A DNA stretch of 44,991 nucleotides from NCBI GenBank assembly GCA_019635695.1, contig JAHBYZ010000023.1, positions 1 to 44,991 on the forward strand, read 5' to 3'. Of this stretch, positions 35,680-44,596 are shown in pieces. Source of the DNA: Rhizobiaceae bacterium (GTDB lineage Bacteria > Pseudomonadota > Alphaproteobacteria > Rhizobiales > Rhizobiaceae). Position 1 is the first letter of the stretch, and each line of letters begins with the position of its first letter. The notes below the pieces were generated by a model that saw nothing but the letters and a program-made list of their open reading frames with translations, was not told the origin of the DNA and did no database searches. The position numbers were made by a program, and so were the translations under genes.

Positions 35680-38600
35680 GCGCGGCGCCCGCCTATGTCG
35701 AGTTCTCGACGCAGTCGAATTTCTCGTTCCTGCGCGGGGCGTCGACGCCGGAGGAACTGGTCGTCGGCGCGCATGCGCTCGGCCATGCGGCCATAGGCAT
35801 CGCCGACCGCAACACGGTGGCCGGCGTCGTGCGCGGCTGGAGCCAGTCGCGGCATATCCTGTTCATGAAAGGCTATGCACCCGCCACGTTGCCTTACCAT
35901 CCCGGGTGCCGGCTTTCCTTCTGCGACGGCACGTCCGACATCCTCGCCTATCCGCAAGATCGGCAAGGCTGGGGGCACCTCTGCCGATTGCTGACCCAGG
36001 CCAATCTTCGGCCCGAAAGCGAAAAGGGCGCCCCGCACCTCTTTCTCGCCGACCTGCTCGAATGGGGCGATGGCATGTCGCTCGCTGTCCTGCCCGATCC
36101 GGCCGTTTCCACCTCTGCGCGCCTCGCATTGTTGAGGCAACTCAGGGATCGCTTCGGAAAGGTGGTCCGTGTCGCTGCCCACGCCTCCTATGAGGGGAGT
36201 GACCGTTTCGCCATCGAGCAGGCTGCGGCCTTGGCCAAGGCGGCCGGCCTGCCGCTGATGGCGGTGAACAACGTGCTCTATCACGTCCCGGAAAGACGCC
36301 CCCTCGCCGACACGCTGACGGCGATCCGTCTCAAGACGACAGTGATGGAGGCGGGCCTGGCGCTTTCGCAGAATGCGGAGAGGCATCTCAAGCGACGCGC
36401 GGAGATGGCGCGACTGTTTCGAAAGCATCCGCAGGCGCTGCAGGAAACGATCCGGTTTGCCGAGGAGCTCTCGTTCTCGCTGGGCGAACTCAAATATCAT
36501 CACCCGAAGGAGACCGTCGAAGGCGTGTCGGCGCAGGCCGAATTGGAACGCCTCACCTGGGAAGGGGCGCGTAAGCGATATCCGACCGGAATTCCGCAGA
36601 AGATCGTCGACAATATCGAGGAGGAGCTGCCGATCATCGCGAAACTTGGCTGTGCGGACTATTTTCTCACGGTCCGCGACATCGTCAGTTTCGCGCGAAG
36701 CAAAGGCATCCTGTGCCAGGGCCGCGGATCGGCCGCGAATTCCACCATTTGCTATTGCATGGAAATCACCGAGGTGAACCCGATGATCTCAGGTCTCCTC
36801 TTTGCCCGCTTCCTGTCCGTCGAACGGGGCGAACCGCCCGATATCGACGTCGACTTCGAGCATGAAGAGCGCGATCCGGTGATGGAGTATGTGTACGACA
36901 AATACAGCGGCAGGAGGACAGCTCTTGCCGCTGCGGTCACAAGCTATCGAAGCCGCTCCGCCGTTCGCGAAATTTCCAAGGCGCTGGGTCTCTCCGCAGA
37001 CGTGACCGACGCGCTGTCGGGAATGGTCAAGGGCTGGTGGACAGAGAAGCTGACGGATCGCGAGGTCAAGGAAGCGGGTCTGGACGCAAAGGAGCCGTTG
37101 ATCGGGAAGGTGATGGAGCTGACCGATGCGATCAAGGGCTTCCCGCGTCATCTCACCCAACATGTCGGCGGCTTCGTCATCACCGAGGATCGGCTGGACG
37201 AGGTAGTGCCGATCATGAAGACGGCGATGCCCAGCCGAACGATGGTCGAATGGGACAAGGACGACCTCGACGCCATCGGTCTCCTGAAGGTGGATGTGCT
37301 CGCGCTGGGGATGCTCACCTGTCTGAAGCGCTGCTTCAAGTTCCTGGGAGCGCACTATCCCGATCATGGCCTGCGCAGCCTCGACGTGAACGGGGTCCAG
37401 GCCGATCACCAGGACGACAACGACGTCTACAAGATGATCCAGCGCGCCGACACGCTCGGCGTGTTCCAGATCGAGAGCCGGGCACAGATGTCGATGTTGC
37501 CGCGGCTCAAGCCGAGAACCTTCTACGACCTCGTCATCGAGGTGGCGATCGTGCGGCCCGGACCGATCCAGGGTGACATGGTGCACCCATATCTGCGCCG
37601 ACGGGAAGGAATCGATCCGGTTGTCTATCCGAGTCCGGTGCTTGAGAATATTCTCGGGCGAACTCTGGGCGTGCCGCTATTCCAGGAACAGGCGATGGCG
37701 ATCGCAATCGAGGCGGGCGGGTTCACGCCGGCAAAGGCCGACAAGCTGCGTCGCGCCATGGCCACGTTCAAGCGTGTCGGCACTATAGACCAGCTCAAGG
37801 CGGAGCTGGTCGAGGGCATGGTTTCCCGTGGCTACGAGCGCGAGTTCGCCGAACGCTGCTTCAGCCAGATCGAAGGTTTCGGCGAATACGGCTTTCCCGA
37901 GAGCCACGCCGCGTCCTTCGCCCTGCTTGTCTATGCCTCCTGCTGGTTCAAGGCCTACTATCCGGACGTCTTCTGCGCGGCGATCCTGAATTCCCAGCCG
38001 ATGGGGTTCTACGCGCCCTCACAGCTGGTTCGGGATGCGCGCGAGCACGGCGTCGAAGTCCGGCCACCCGACGTCAACGAGTCGGACTGGGACTGCGTGC
38101 TTGAGAAAGCGCCCTTCGATCCCGACAGGATTGCACGCAAGCACGAAAGCATGCGCGGCGTGATCCGCAGCCGTCATGCCGTGCGGCTCGGCCTGCGCCA
38201 GGTGAAAGGCCTGCACAAGAAGGATTGTTCGCGGCTCGAGCAGGTCAGGGGCGACGGTTTCGTTTCGGTGCGCGACGTCTGGCTGCGCTGCCGCTTTTCG
38301 GTCGAGACCATGGAGCAGCTGGCCCGCGCAGATGCCTTCCGATCACTCGGGCTCGATCGCCGCGCCGCCCTGTGGGAGGTGCAGGCCCTCGACCGCGCCG
38401 GAACCGGCAGCACCATGCCCCTGCTCGACAATGCGGGAGACCTGAGCGAGAGGGAGCAGAAGACGCACCTGCCGGCCATGCCCTCCGGCCAGCATGTGAT
38501 CGAGGACTACCGTTCGCTCAGCATGTCCCTCAAGGCGCACCCCGTCGCGTTCCTGCGGGATGGACTTGCCGCCGACGGTGTCCGGTCCAGCGCGGAGCTC

Positions 38601-39089
38601 GGGAATGCCGCCAATGGCCAGCGGTTCTCGGTCGCCGGGCTGGTGCTTGTGCGGCAGAGACCCGGCACGGCCAAGGGCGTCATCTTCATGACCATCGAGG
38701 ACGAGACGGGCATCGCCAACATCGTCGTCTGGAAGAAGACTTTCGAGCGTTTTCGCCCGATCGTGCTCGGCGCCAGATTGGTCAAGGTGACAGGCAAGGT
38801 CCAGACGGTGGTGGGCAAGGAGCCGGGCAGCACCGCCGTGATCCACGTTGTGGCGCACCGTATCGAGGATATGAGCCGGCGCCTGGCCGAACTGTCCGAA
38901 ACCTATGAGGGAGTCGATTTCCGCTCGCCGACCGACGAGGTCAAACGACCTGTTGAGGAAGATCATCGTGTCCTGTCGAAGCTACGCTCGGCCCAGAGGC
39001 AGGCAATCGCCCGTCGCCACCCGCGTGACCAGGGCGACATTGTGGACGCAATCGAGAAAGTCATGCCCGGTGGGAGGAATTTCCACTAA
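35676..39089 (+). CDS. dnaE2: Error-prone DNA polymerase DnaE2
   Basis: A 1137-residue C-family polymerase, the catalytic member of the ImuA-ImuB-DnaE2 lesion-bypass mutasome. The N-terminal PHP domain starts YVEFSTQSNFSFLRGAS. The polymerase palm has DIDVDFEHE, with D389, D391 and D393, and later signatures HLTQHVGGFVIT and ESHAASFALLVYASCWF. An OB-fold lies near the end (FSVAGLVLVRQRPGTAKGVI, then FMTIEDETGIANIVVW). Start is GTG at 35676, overlapping the imuB stop. SOS control through the shared LexA box is expected. The gene ends just before an AT-richer stretch that leads into the HNH gene. Confidence 0.97.
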   Translation: MSAAPAYVEFSTQSNFSFLRGASTPEELVVGAHALGHAAIGIADRNTVAGVVRGWSQSRHILFMKGYAPATLPYHPGCRLSFCDGTSDILAYPQDRQGWGHLCRLLTQANLRPESEKGAPHLFLADLLEWGDGMSLAVLPDPAVSTSARLALLRQLRDRFGKVVRVAAHASYEGSDRFAIEQAAALAKAAGLPLMAVNNVLYHVPERRPLADTLTAIRLKTTVMEAGLALSQNAERHLKRRAEMARLFRKHPQALQETIRFAEELSFSLGELKYHHPKETVEGVSAQAELERLTWEGARKRYPTGIPQKIVDNIEEELPIIAKLGCADYFLTVRDIVSFARSKGILCQGRGSAANSTICYCMEITEVNPMISGLLFARFLSVERGEPPDIDVDFEHEERDPVMEYVYDKYSGRRTALAAAVTSYRSRSAVREISKALGLSADVTDALSGMVKGWWTEKLTDREVKEAGLDAKEPLIGKVMELTDAIKGFPRHLTQHVGGFVITEDRLDEVVPIMKTAMPSRTMVEWDKDDLDAIGLLKVDVLALGMLTCLKRCFKFLGAHYPDHGLRSLDVNGVQADHQDDNDVYKMIQRADTLGVFQIESRAQMSMLPRLKPRTFYDLVIEVAIVRPGPIQGDMVHPYLRRREGIDPVVYPSPVLENILGRTLGVPLFQEQAMAIAIEAGGFTPAKADKLRRAMATFKRVGTIDQLKAELVEGMVSRGYEREFAERCFSQIEGFGEYGFPESHAASFALLVYASCWFKAYYPDVFCAAILNSQPMGFYAPSQLVRDAREHGVEVRPPDVNESDWDCVLEKAPFDPDRIARKHESMRGVIRSRHAVRLGLRQVKGLHKKDCSRLEQVRGDGFVSVRDVWLRCRFSVETMEQLARADAFRSLGLDRRAALWEVQALDRAGTGSTMPLLDNAGDLSEREQKTHLPAMPSGQHVIEDYRSLSMSLKAHPVAFLRDGLAADGVRSSAELGNAANGQRFSVAGLVLVRQRPGTAKGVIFMTIEDETGIANIVVWKKTFERFRPIVLGARLVKVTGKVQTVVGKEPGSTAVIHVVAHRIEDMSRRLAELSETYEGVDFRSPTDEVKRPVEEDHRVLSKLRSAQRQAIARRHPRDQGDIVDAIEKVMPGGRNFH

Positions 39090-39161
39090 ACCTGAACGTG
39101 CATATCTCATTGTTCAATCAATAGACAGTAACGGTCAGAAATAAATCATCTCAACTTGGCA

Positions 39162-39178
39162 CTGCATGAGAGATGCAG
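39162..39178 (+). promoter_or_regulatory. Hairpin at the ribosome-binding site of the HNH gene
   Basis: CTGCAT-gagag-ATGCAG: a perfect 6-bp inverted repeat whose loop is the GAGAG Shine-Dalgarno. The start ATG used here (39179) follows directly. The fold would present or hide the ribosome-binding site. Confidence 0.5.
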
Positions 39179-40063
39179 ATGCCATTCCTGTTCAAGTGGA
39201 GACTGTCAGAGCAGACTGATATTCCTTTCGGGGAAATGTTTCGCTTTTATCCGGAGCGGATAAAAACACAGAGGCCACGAACTGGAGACTGGGCGATCTT
39301 TCGTAAAAAGGCTGAAAAAGAAAAGACATATAACGCCGTCGGCGCGGGGCGAATCGCCGCAATATTTCCCGAGACGGTAGCCACTTCCATCGCGATTATA
39401 CGAGACTACCTCGGATTTCTCGTTTCCGTACCACCGCGTACGGCGGACGGAGCACTGTACGAGGAGCCAACTCATGGCCTCCGCAAAATCCGGGACCACC
39501 ACCTCGAACAACAGAGCATTCGCTTCCTGTCCGGTCAGGACTTCGACTCAATCGTCGCCGATGGTTTCACCGAGAACCCGATCGCCATCCAAACGCAAGG
39601 ATTCGAGGAACGGCCGCCGGAAGCTCAGTCGCCGTTGCTGAATTCAAGCCGGCCTATAATCGAACAGATATCGAATCGACTGTGGCGCGACTCGGCGAAC
39701 CGAAAAAATTGCATAGATGCGTACGGGATAAGTTGCGCGTTCACAGGAAGCGTCCTGGAATTCAAGCGGGGGCAGACCCTTTGCAAGGCCTGCCATATCT
39801 GGCCCGTATGGATGGGTGGCCGGGATATGATCCAGAACCTGATACTCCTGTCGTCGGATGCCCATGATGCATGGGACGCAGGCCAGCTGGCCCTTAGCGA
39901 TGACTATCGCATTCTCCGATCGCCACGCCTTCGCGACACGGAAGTTGTGCTTGCTGCCGAATACGGCGGCTACGGCAGGGTGCCACGAGACCCGGCCCTC
40001 CGGCCGGCGCTCACTTACGTGCGACGCCACCGTGAAAGTCGATTCCTTGCAACCCGGCATTGA
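39179..40063 (+). CDS. HNH endonuclease, solitary, probably acquired
   Basis: A 294-residue protein with a C-terminal HNH nuclease domain: CAFTGS (C186), ACHIWPVWMGG (H206), then N220 in IQNLILLSSDAHDAWDAG with H229. This is the pattern of the HNH_2 group (PF13391), often found in restriction-like or defence genes. The N-terminal 150 residues have no recognised domain but a compact start FKWRLSEQTDIPFGEMFRFY. Start chosen at ATG 39179, 6 nt after GAGAG; the ATG at 39173 has no room for a binding site. The DNA is visibly richer in A/T than its neighbours. No methylase or partner gene is adjacent. Its 3' end overlaps the convergent lyase gene by 53 bp. Confidence 0.8.
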   Translation: MPFLFKWRLSEQTDIPFGEMFRFYPERIKTQRPRTGDWAIFRKKAEKEKTYNAVGAGRIAAIFPETVATSIAIIRDYLGFLVSVPPRTADGALYEEPTHGLRKIRDHHLEQQSIRFLSGQDFDSIVADGFTENPIAIQTQGFEERPPEAQSPLLNSSRPIIEQISNRLWRDSANRKNCIDAYGISCAFTGSVLEFKRGQTLCKACHIWPVWMGGRDMIQNLILLSSDAHDAWDAGQLALSDDYRILRSPRLRDTEVVLAAEYGGYGRVPRDPALRPALTYVRRHRESRFLATRH

Positions 40064-40940
40064 ACGCTGCCGCGCCGGCTTTCGCAAGCAACCGCTCCGC
40101 CTGCGCCAGGTGCAGCCGCTCGACCATGCGTCCGCCGAGCGCGATCACGCCCTTTTCGGCATTGGCGGGATCGGCAAAGGCGGCGACGATCGCCTGCGCT
40201 TCGGCGATCTCCGCCTCGCCCGGCGAGAACGCCGCGTTGGCCGGCTCGATTTGAGCCGGATGAATCAGCGTCTTGCCGTCGAAGCCGAGATCGCGACCCT
40301 GCGCGCATTCGGCGGCAAACGCGGCCAGATCGCGGAAATCGTTGCTGACGCCGTCAAGCGCGTCCAGCCCTCCGGCGCGCGCGGCCAGAACGATCTGCGC
40401 CAGCCAGGACTGGAGGTAGCGCCGGTCGGGTGTCGGCCGGATGCCTGTCTCCTTCAGCAGGTCGTTGGTTCCCGCGACCAGGCAGCCGAGGCGGGCCGAG
40501 GGGTTGCGGCCCAGTTCGGCAATCTCGCGCAAGTTGAGCAGACCGCGCGGGGTCTCGATCATCGCCCACAGAGCCAGCGCCGGGTCGGCGTCCATCTCGT
40601 CAAGCGCGTCGTTGGCGTCGAGAATGTCGCGCGGACCGTTGACCTTGGGCAGCAGGATCGCATCCGGCCGGCAGGCAACCGCGGCAAGCAGATCCTCGGT
40701 GCCCCACTCGCCCGAAAGGGAATTGACGCGAATGACCAGTTCGCAGGCCGGACGCCCGGCCTGCTGCACGAATGACCGCATGGCTTCCCGCGCCTGCTCC
40801 CTGGCGTCCGGCGCAACCGCGTCCTCGAGATCGATGATCACCACATCACAGGCGAGCGCCGCAATCTTGGCGAGTGCCTTGGCGTTGGTGGCGGGCACGT
40901 AGAGGACGGAACGGCGGGGGCGGGGCGGGGCATTTTTCAT
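40011..40940 (-). CDS. HpcH/HpaI-CitE family CoA-ester lyase
   Basis: A 309-residue TIM-barrel enzyme of the CitE-like group (citramalyl-, malyl- or beta-methylmalyl-CoA lyase type). N-terminal RRSVLYVPATNAKALAK, then VVIIDLEDAVAPDARE with metal-binding acids, RVNSLSGEWG with the substrate arginine, and MIETPRGLLNL. The end GFDGKTLIHPAQI is the usual family C-terminal signature. The exact substrate cannot be told from sequence. Start ATG 40940 is preceded by AAGGG. Divergent from the FAD oxidoreductase (153-bp gap) and overlapping the HNH gene at the 3' end. Confidence 0.92.
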   Translation of the reverse strand: MKNAPPRPRRSVLYVPATNAKALAKIAALACDVVIIDLEDAVAPDAREQAREAMRSFVQQAGRPACELVIRVNSLSGEWGTEDLLAAVACRPDAILLPKVNGPRDILDANDALDEMDADPALALWAMIETPRGLLNLREIAELGRNPSARLGCLVAGTNDLLKETGIRPTPDRRYLQSWLAQIVLAARAGGLDALDGVSNDFRDLAAFAAECAQGRDLGFDGKTLIHPAQIEPANAAFSPGEAEIAEAQAIVAAFADPANAEKGVIALGGRMVERLHLAQAERLLAKAGAAAFNAGLQGIDFHGGVARK

Positions 40941-41093
40941 AGCCCTTCTTGGAATCGCGTCGCAGGTGGCGCAAGTGCCCATCTTGCGGGCTCCGGATGG
41001 AATGGCCGCGCGCTGCACCATCGCGCCGGCCGCGCAGGCACTGGACAGGGCAAGTCCGCGCACGCAATCAACTGGGCAAGGCTGGAACACCGC

Positions 41094-42260
41094 ATGCAGC
41101 ATTTCGACATCGTCATCGTCGGCGGCGCCATCGTCGGCTCGTCGCTCGCCTGGTCCCTGCGCGAAGAGGGTTTCGGCGGGACAATCGCAGTGATCGAGCG
41201 CGATCCGGGCTTCGCCCGCTCGGCCACCACGCTGTCCTGCGCCTCGATCCGACAGCAATTCTCGCTGGCCGAGAACATCAGGCTGTCGCGCCATACGCTC
41301 GGGATGTTCCGCGAACTCGAAAGGCACTTCGGCGCCGGGGCAGATATCGGATTTCGAGAGAAGGGTTATCTCATTCTCGCCGGCGCGGCGGGCCTGGAGG
41401 CGCTTGAGGCAAGCCACCGCGCCCAGGCGGGCGAGACCGCAGACATCGTGCTGGAGGATGCGGCAGCGCTGGTCCGCCGATTCCGCTGGCTGTCGGGAGA
41501 AGGCATTGCGGCCGGGACGTACGGGCTGCGCGGCGAAGGCTGGTTCGACGCGCACGCCCTGCTCGGACTGTTCCGCAAGGCGTTGCGAGGCCGCGATATC
41601 GTTCTGGCGCAGGGCGAGGTCGGCGCGATCACGCGGGCCGGCGCGGGCTGGCGGGTGGGGCTGGCTGGTGGCGAGGCGCTGGAAGCTGGCATCGTCGTCA
41701 ACGCGGCGGGCCCGAATGCCGGACGCGTCGCCGCGATGGCCGGACTGGACCTGCCGGTCGAGCCGCGCAAGCGCAGCGTCTTCGTGTTCGAAGCCCGCGA
41801 CCGCTTCGACGACATGCCGCTGCTGGTCGACCCTTCCGGCATCTATGTACGGCCCGAAGGGTCGGTCTATATCTGCGGCGGCGCCGAGGACGAAAACGGC
41901 GAGACGGCGGCCGACCCCGCCGATTTCGAGCCAGACTGGCCGCTGTTCGAAGAGCGGATCTGGCCGGTCCTGGCCGAGCGCATCCCGGCATTCGAGGCGC
42001 TGAAGCCGCTGCGCGCCTGGGCCGGGCACTACGATTACAACACACTGGATCAGAACGCGGTGGTCGGGCCGCATCCCGACGCGCCGGGCTTCATCTTCGC
42101 CAACGGCTTCTCGGGCCACGGATTGCAGCAGGCGCCGGCCGTCGGCAAGGCGCTGGCGGAGCTGATCGTCCATGGCGCCTATCGCACCGTCGATTGCTCG
42201 GCCTTCGCCTGGCAGCGTATCCGCGACAACCGGCCGTTCCGCGAGCTGGCGATTATCTGA
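41094..42260 (+). CDS. FAD-dependent amine oxidase/dehydrogenase (DAO family)
   Basis: A 388-residue flavoenzyme of the DAO family, related to sarcosine and glycine oxidases and to FOXRED1-type dehydrogenases. The dinucleotide motif VIVGGAIVGSSLAW is at residues 7-20; the segment ATTLSCASIRQQFSLAENIR resembles the flavin-contacting region of the FOXRED group, and VVNAAGPNAGRVAAMAGL and FANGFSGHGLQQAPAVGKAL are family C-terminal motifs. Likely oxidises an N-methyl or secondary amino acid; the substrate is unknown. Shares a divergent promoter region with the CoA-ester lyase. Confidence 0.92.
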   Translation: MQHFDIVIVGGAIVGSSLAWSLREEGFGGTIAVIERDPGFARSATTLSCASIRQQFSLAENIRLSRHTLGMFRELERHFGAGADIGFREKGYLILAGAAGLEALEASHRAQAGETADIVLEDAAALVRRFRWLSGEGIAAGTYGLRGEGWFDAHALLGLFRKALRGRDIVLAQGEVGAITRAGAGWRVGLAGGEALEAGIVVNAAGPNAGRVAAMAGLDLPVEPRKRSVFVFEARDRFDDMPLLVDPSGIYVRPEGSVYICGGAEDENGETAADPADFEPDWPLFEERIWPVLAERIPAFEALKPLRAWAGHYDYNTLDQNAVVGPHPDAPGFIFANGFSGHGLQQAPAVGKALAELIVHGAYRTVDCSAFAWQRIRDNRPFRELAII

Positions 42261-42342
42261 CCAGGACGCTCTCCAGCGGGCCGCTTTGCCTTCGCGGCGC
42301 GCTTCCGCTATAGCGCGGTGAAACGAAACTCCGGGTACCGCA

Positions 42343-42948
42343 ATGGACAAGTTCACCACGCTCACCGGCGTCGCGGCCGCGCTGCCGATCGTCAATGTCG
42401 ACACCGACATGATCATCCCCAAGGACTATCTGAAGACAATCAAGCGCACCGGCCTCGGCAAGGGCCTGTTTGCCGAGATGCGCTATGACGACAAGGGCAA
42501 CGAAAACCCGGACTTCGTGCTCAACAAGCCGGCCTATCGCGGCGCGCAGATCCTGGTGGCGGGCGACAATTTCGGCTGCGGTTCGTCGCGCGAGCATGCG
42601 CCCTGGGCGCTGCTCGACTTCGGCATTCGCTGCGTGATCTCGACCAGCTTCGCCGACATTTTCTACAACAACTGCTTCAAGAACGGCATCCTGCCGATCA
42701 CCGTCAGCCCCGAGGACCTCGACAAGCTGATGGACGACGCCTCGCGCGGCTCCAATTCGACGCTGACCGTCGACCTGGAGAACAACGAGATCCGCGGCCC
42801 CGACGGCGGCACGGTCAAGTTCGAGATCGACGGATTCCGCCGGCACTGCCTGCTCAACGGCCTCGACGACATCGGCCTCACGATGGAAAAGTCCAGCGCG
42901 ATCGGCAGCTTCGAGAAGAAGAACGCCGAGGCCCGGCCCTGGGCCTGA
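42343..42948 (+). CDS. leuD: 3-Isopropylmalate dehydratase small subunit
   Basis: A 201-residue small subunit of the aconitase-like isomerase that converts 2- to 3-isopropylmalate in leucine synthesis; the iron-sulfur large subunit LeuC is encoded elsewhere. Signatures: [16 protein letters not shown] at about residues 19-34, and [16 protein letters not shown], the swivelling-domain motif. Full length. Followed after 23 bp by a secreted hypothetical protein; leuB comes only 1.7 kb later. Confidence 0.97.
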   Translation: MDKFTTLTGVAAALPIVNVDTDMIIPKDYLKTIKRTGLGKGLFAEMRYDDKGNENPDFVLNKPAYRGAQILVAGDNFGCGSSREHAPWALLDFGIRCVISTSFADIFYNNCFKNGILPITVSPEDLDKLMDDASRGSNSTLTVDLENNEIRGPDGGTVKFEIDGFRRHCLLNGLDDIGLTMEKSSAIGSFEKKNAEARPWA

Positions 42949-42971
42949 GGTGACCGACAAGGAGCGCCGCC

Positions 42972-43781
42972 ATGAGGTATTCGAGATCGATCCCGGCGGC
43001 TCTCCTTCTCTCCGCCGTCTGGCATGGCGCGCTGGCGCAGGAAACGATTCCATACGCTGGCGGTGAATTCACGATCACCGAAGAGGACGACGCCACCAAG
43101 GTGCTCGCCTTCGACGGCAAGGAGCTGGCGCGCGACTATTTCGTCTTCTTCAACGGTCTGCATGAGATCGCGGGAAGCGAGGTCGCGCTGTTCGAAGTCG
43201 GCGAAGGCGGCAATGCCTGCGGCGCCGACACGCTGATCGTCTGGAATGCGCCGGAGCGCGGCATCGAAGCCGTGCAGGCGACCGACGACTGCAACGCGCC
43301 CTCTGCGGCGATCAGCGCCTATGCGATCTATTTCGTGCCGTACCTCCTGCCCGGCGAGACGCAGCCGGTTCGCTACTGGTCGCCTGACGCCGGCCTGAAG
43401 CTTGCGGGCAACATGGCGTTCTCGCCGCAGCCCGGTACGCGCTGGAGCGACGTTTCCCCACCCGGACATATGATGGATGTCTTCGAGAACGAGGCGGTCT
43501 ACGAGGCCAGCCGGGCTCTGCTCGGTAGCGACCTGACCGAAGTGGTGCGCGGACTGTCCGTGGGCGGCGAACCGAATTCGCTCGGCGAGGGCCAGTTCTG
43601 GTCGCGCGGTTGCGTACCCCACGCCTGCGGCGTTTCCGACAGCTTCATGGCGGTCGATGCCAAGGCCGGCAAGGTCTATTTCGCACAGCAACAGGACGGC
43701 GGCGGGCCGAAGGCATGGCCGGACGCCGCGACGTGGCCGAAGCCGCTTCGCGATGCGATGGCCGGCGCGATCGGGAGGTGA
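42972..43781 (+). CDS. Secreted hypothetical protein
   Basis: A 269-residue protein with a signal peptide (MRYSRSIPAALLLSAVWHGALA). The mature part is acidic, rich in aromatic residues and has cysteines placed for disulfides (GGNACGAD, ATDDCN, SRGCVPHACGVSD). The segment LAFDGKELARDYFVFFNG and the late AVDAKAGKVYFAQQQ suggest a beta-rich fold. I do not recognise the family. It lies between leuD and leuB and overlaps the next gene by 4 nt (GTGA), so it belongs to the same transcription unit. Confidence 0.8.
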   Translation: MRYSRSIPAALLLSAVWHGALAQETIPYAGGEFTITEEDDATKVLAFDGKELARDYFVFFNGLHEIAGSEVALFEVGEGGNACGADTLIVWNAPERGIEAVQATDDCNAPSAAISAYAIYFVPYLLPGETQPVRYWSPDAGLKLAGNMAFSPQPGTRWSDVSPPGHMMDVFENEAVYEASRALLGSDLTEVVRGLSVGGEPNSLGEGQFWSRGCVPHACGVSDSFMAVDAKAGKVYFAQQQDGGGPKAWPDAATWPKPLRDAMAGAIGR

Positions 43782-44155
43782 ACGGGCCGGACCATTTCTG
43801 TCCCGGCTGCGGGGCGCCGCAGAAGCACTCACCGCGCTACCCGTGGTATTTTTGTGCGAACTGCCTCGCTGCGGCGGAGGATCGCGAAGGGCGGCGTCTG
43901 CGATTCTTCAACATATCTATCGGTGGGGGATTCGCCTGGTGCTATGCCGATGACGCCTCGATGATCGACGATAGCTCGCTTGGAGCCGTGTGCCTGATAC
44001 GATCACGGCCCGTGATCGTCTCGGAGGCCTATCTCGGCGGCATCGTCGCACAGCCGCTGCAGGGCGCCCCGACCACCGTGGCCATCGCCAATCTCGCGAG
44101 CAAAAGCACCTTGGTCTCGGCGCGTGAACTCCTGAGAGCAAAGGGCAAGACATGA
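43778..44155 (+). CDS. Small protein with four-cysteine zinc-ribbon-like N-terminus
   Basis: A 125-residue protein starting at GTG 43778 (overlap GTGA with the previous stop). Two CxxC pairs, CPGC (C8, C11) and CANC (C26, C29), spaced 14 residues apart, form a probable zinc ribbon. The rest has no recognised domain; VCLIRSRPVIVSEAYLGGIV and a final helix are visible. The open frame extends upstream inside the previous gene but without support. The stop overlaps the RidA gene as ATGA. Function unknown. Confidence 0.75.
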   Translation: MNGPDHFCPGCGAPQKHSPRYPWYFCANCLAAAEDREGRRLRFFNISIGGGFAWCYADDASMIDDSSLGAVCLIRSRPVIVSEAYLGGIVAQPLQGAPTTVAIANLASKSTLVSARELLRAKGKT

Positions 44156-44541
44156 CCAGACGACTGATCTCCACCGGCTCGCCCTTCGAGAAGACGGCGG
44201 GCTATTCGCGCGCGGTGGTCGATGGCGACTGGTGCTTCGTGGCCGGCACCACCGGCTACGACTATGCCACGATGAAGATGCCCGAAACGGTCGAGGAGCA
44301 GGCGCGCAACTGCCTCGCCACCATCGCGAGGGCGCTTTCCGATGCGGGCTTCGCGATGGAGGACGTGGTGCGCGCGCGCTACCACGTCACCGACCGCGCC
44401 TTCGTGAACCGGGTGTTCCCGATCCTCGGCGACGTGTTCGGCGAAATCCGGCCTGCGGCGACAATGACCATCTGCCAGCTCAACGAGCCGGAGATGCTGA
44501 TCGAGATCGAGGTGACGGCGAAGCGGCGGACCGCCGGCTGA
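44152..44541 (+). CDS. RidA (YjgF/YER057c) family protein
   Basis: A 129-residue trimeric-type RidA-fold protein. Seen: GYSRAVVDGDWCFVAGTTGY, the helix VEEQARNCLATIARAL, and DVVRARYHVTD with the substrate-binding arginine expected of active members; PAATMTICQL lies near the end. RidA enzymes hydrolyse reactive enamine/imine intermediates and protect PLP enzymes, including those of branched-chain amino acid synthesis, which fits its place between leuD and leuB. This subfamily is not classical RidA, so activity is inferred. Confidence 0.9.
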   Translation: MTRRLISTGSPFEKTAGYSRAVVDGDWCFVAGTTGYDYATMKMPETVEEQARNCLATIARALSDAGFAMEDVVRARYHVTDRAFVNRVFPILGDVFGEIRPAATMTICQLNEPEMLIEIEVTAKRRTAG

Positions 44542-44549
44542 GGCGCCCT

Positions 44550-44596
44550 GCGCCTGACGTGCTTGCGCTGAGGCCGTGCTGCCGCTAGTCAGGCGC
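44550..44596 (+). terminator. Inverted repeat with T-run between RidA and leuB
   Basis: GCGCCTGAC (44550-44558) pairs with GTCAGGCGC (44588-44596), a perfect 9-bp stem with a 29-nt loop, followed by GGTTTTCTC. It lies just before the leuB ribosome-binding site (AAGGGG). It could end the upstream transcript or act as a leuB leader structure. Confidence 0.5.

Noticed and set aside
39100..39140. LexA box before the HNH gene (a GTTC near 39111)
   Set aside because: No second GTTC at the required 7-bp spacing.
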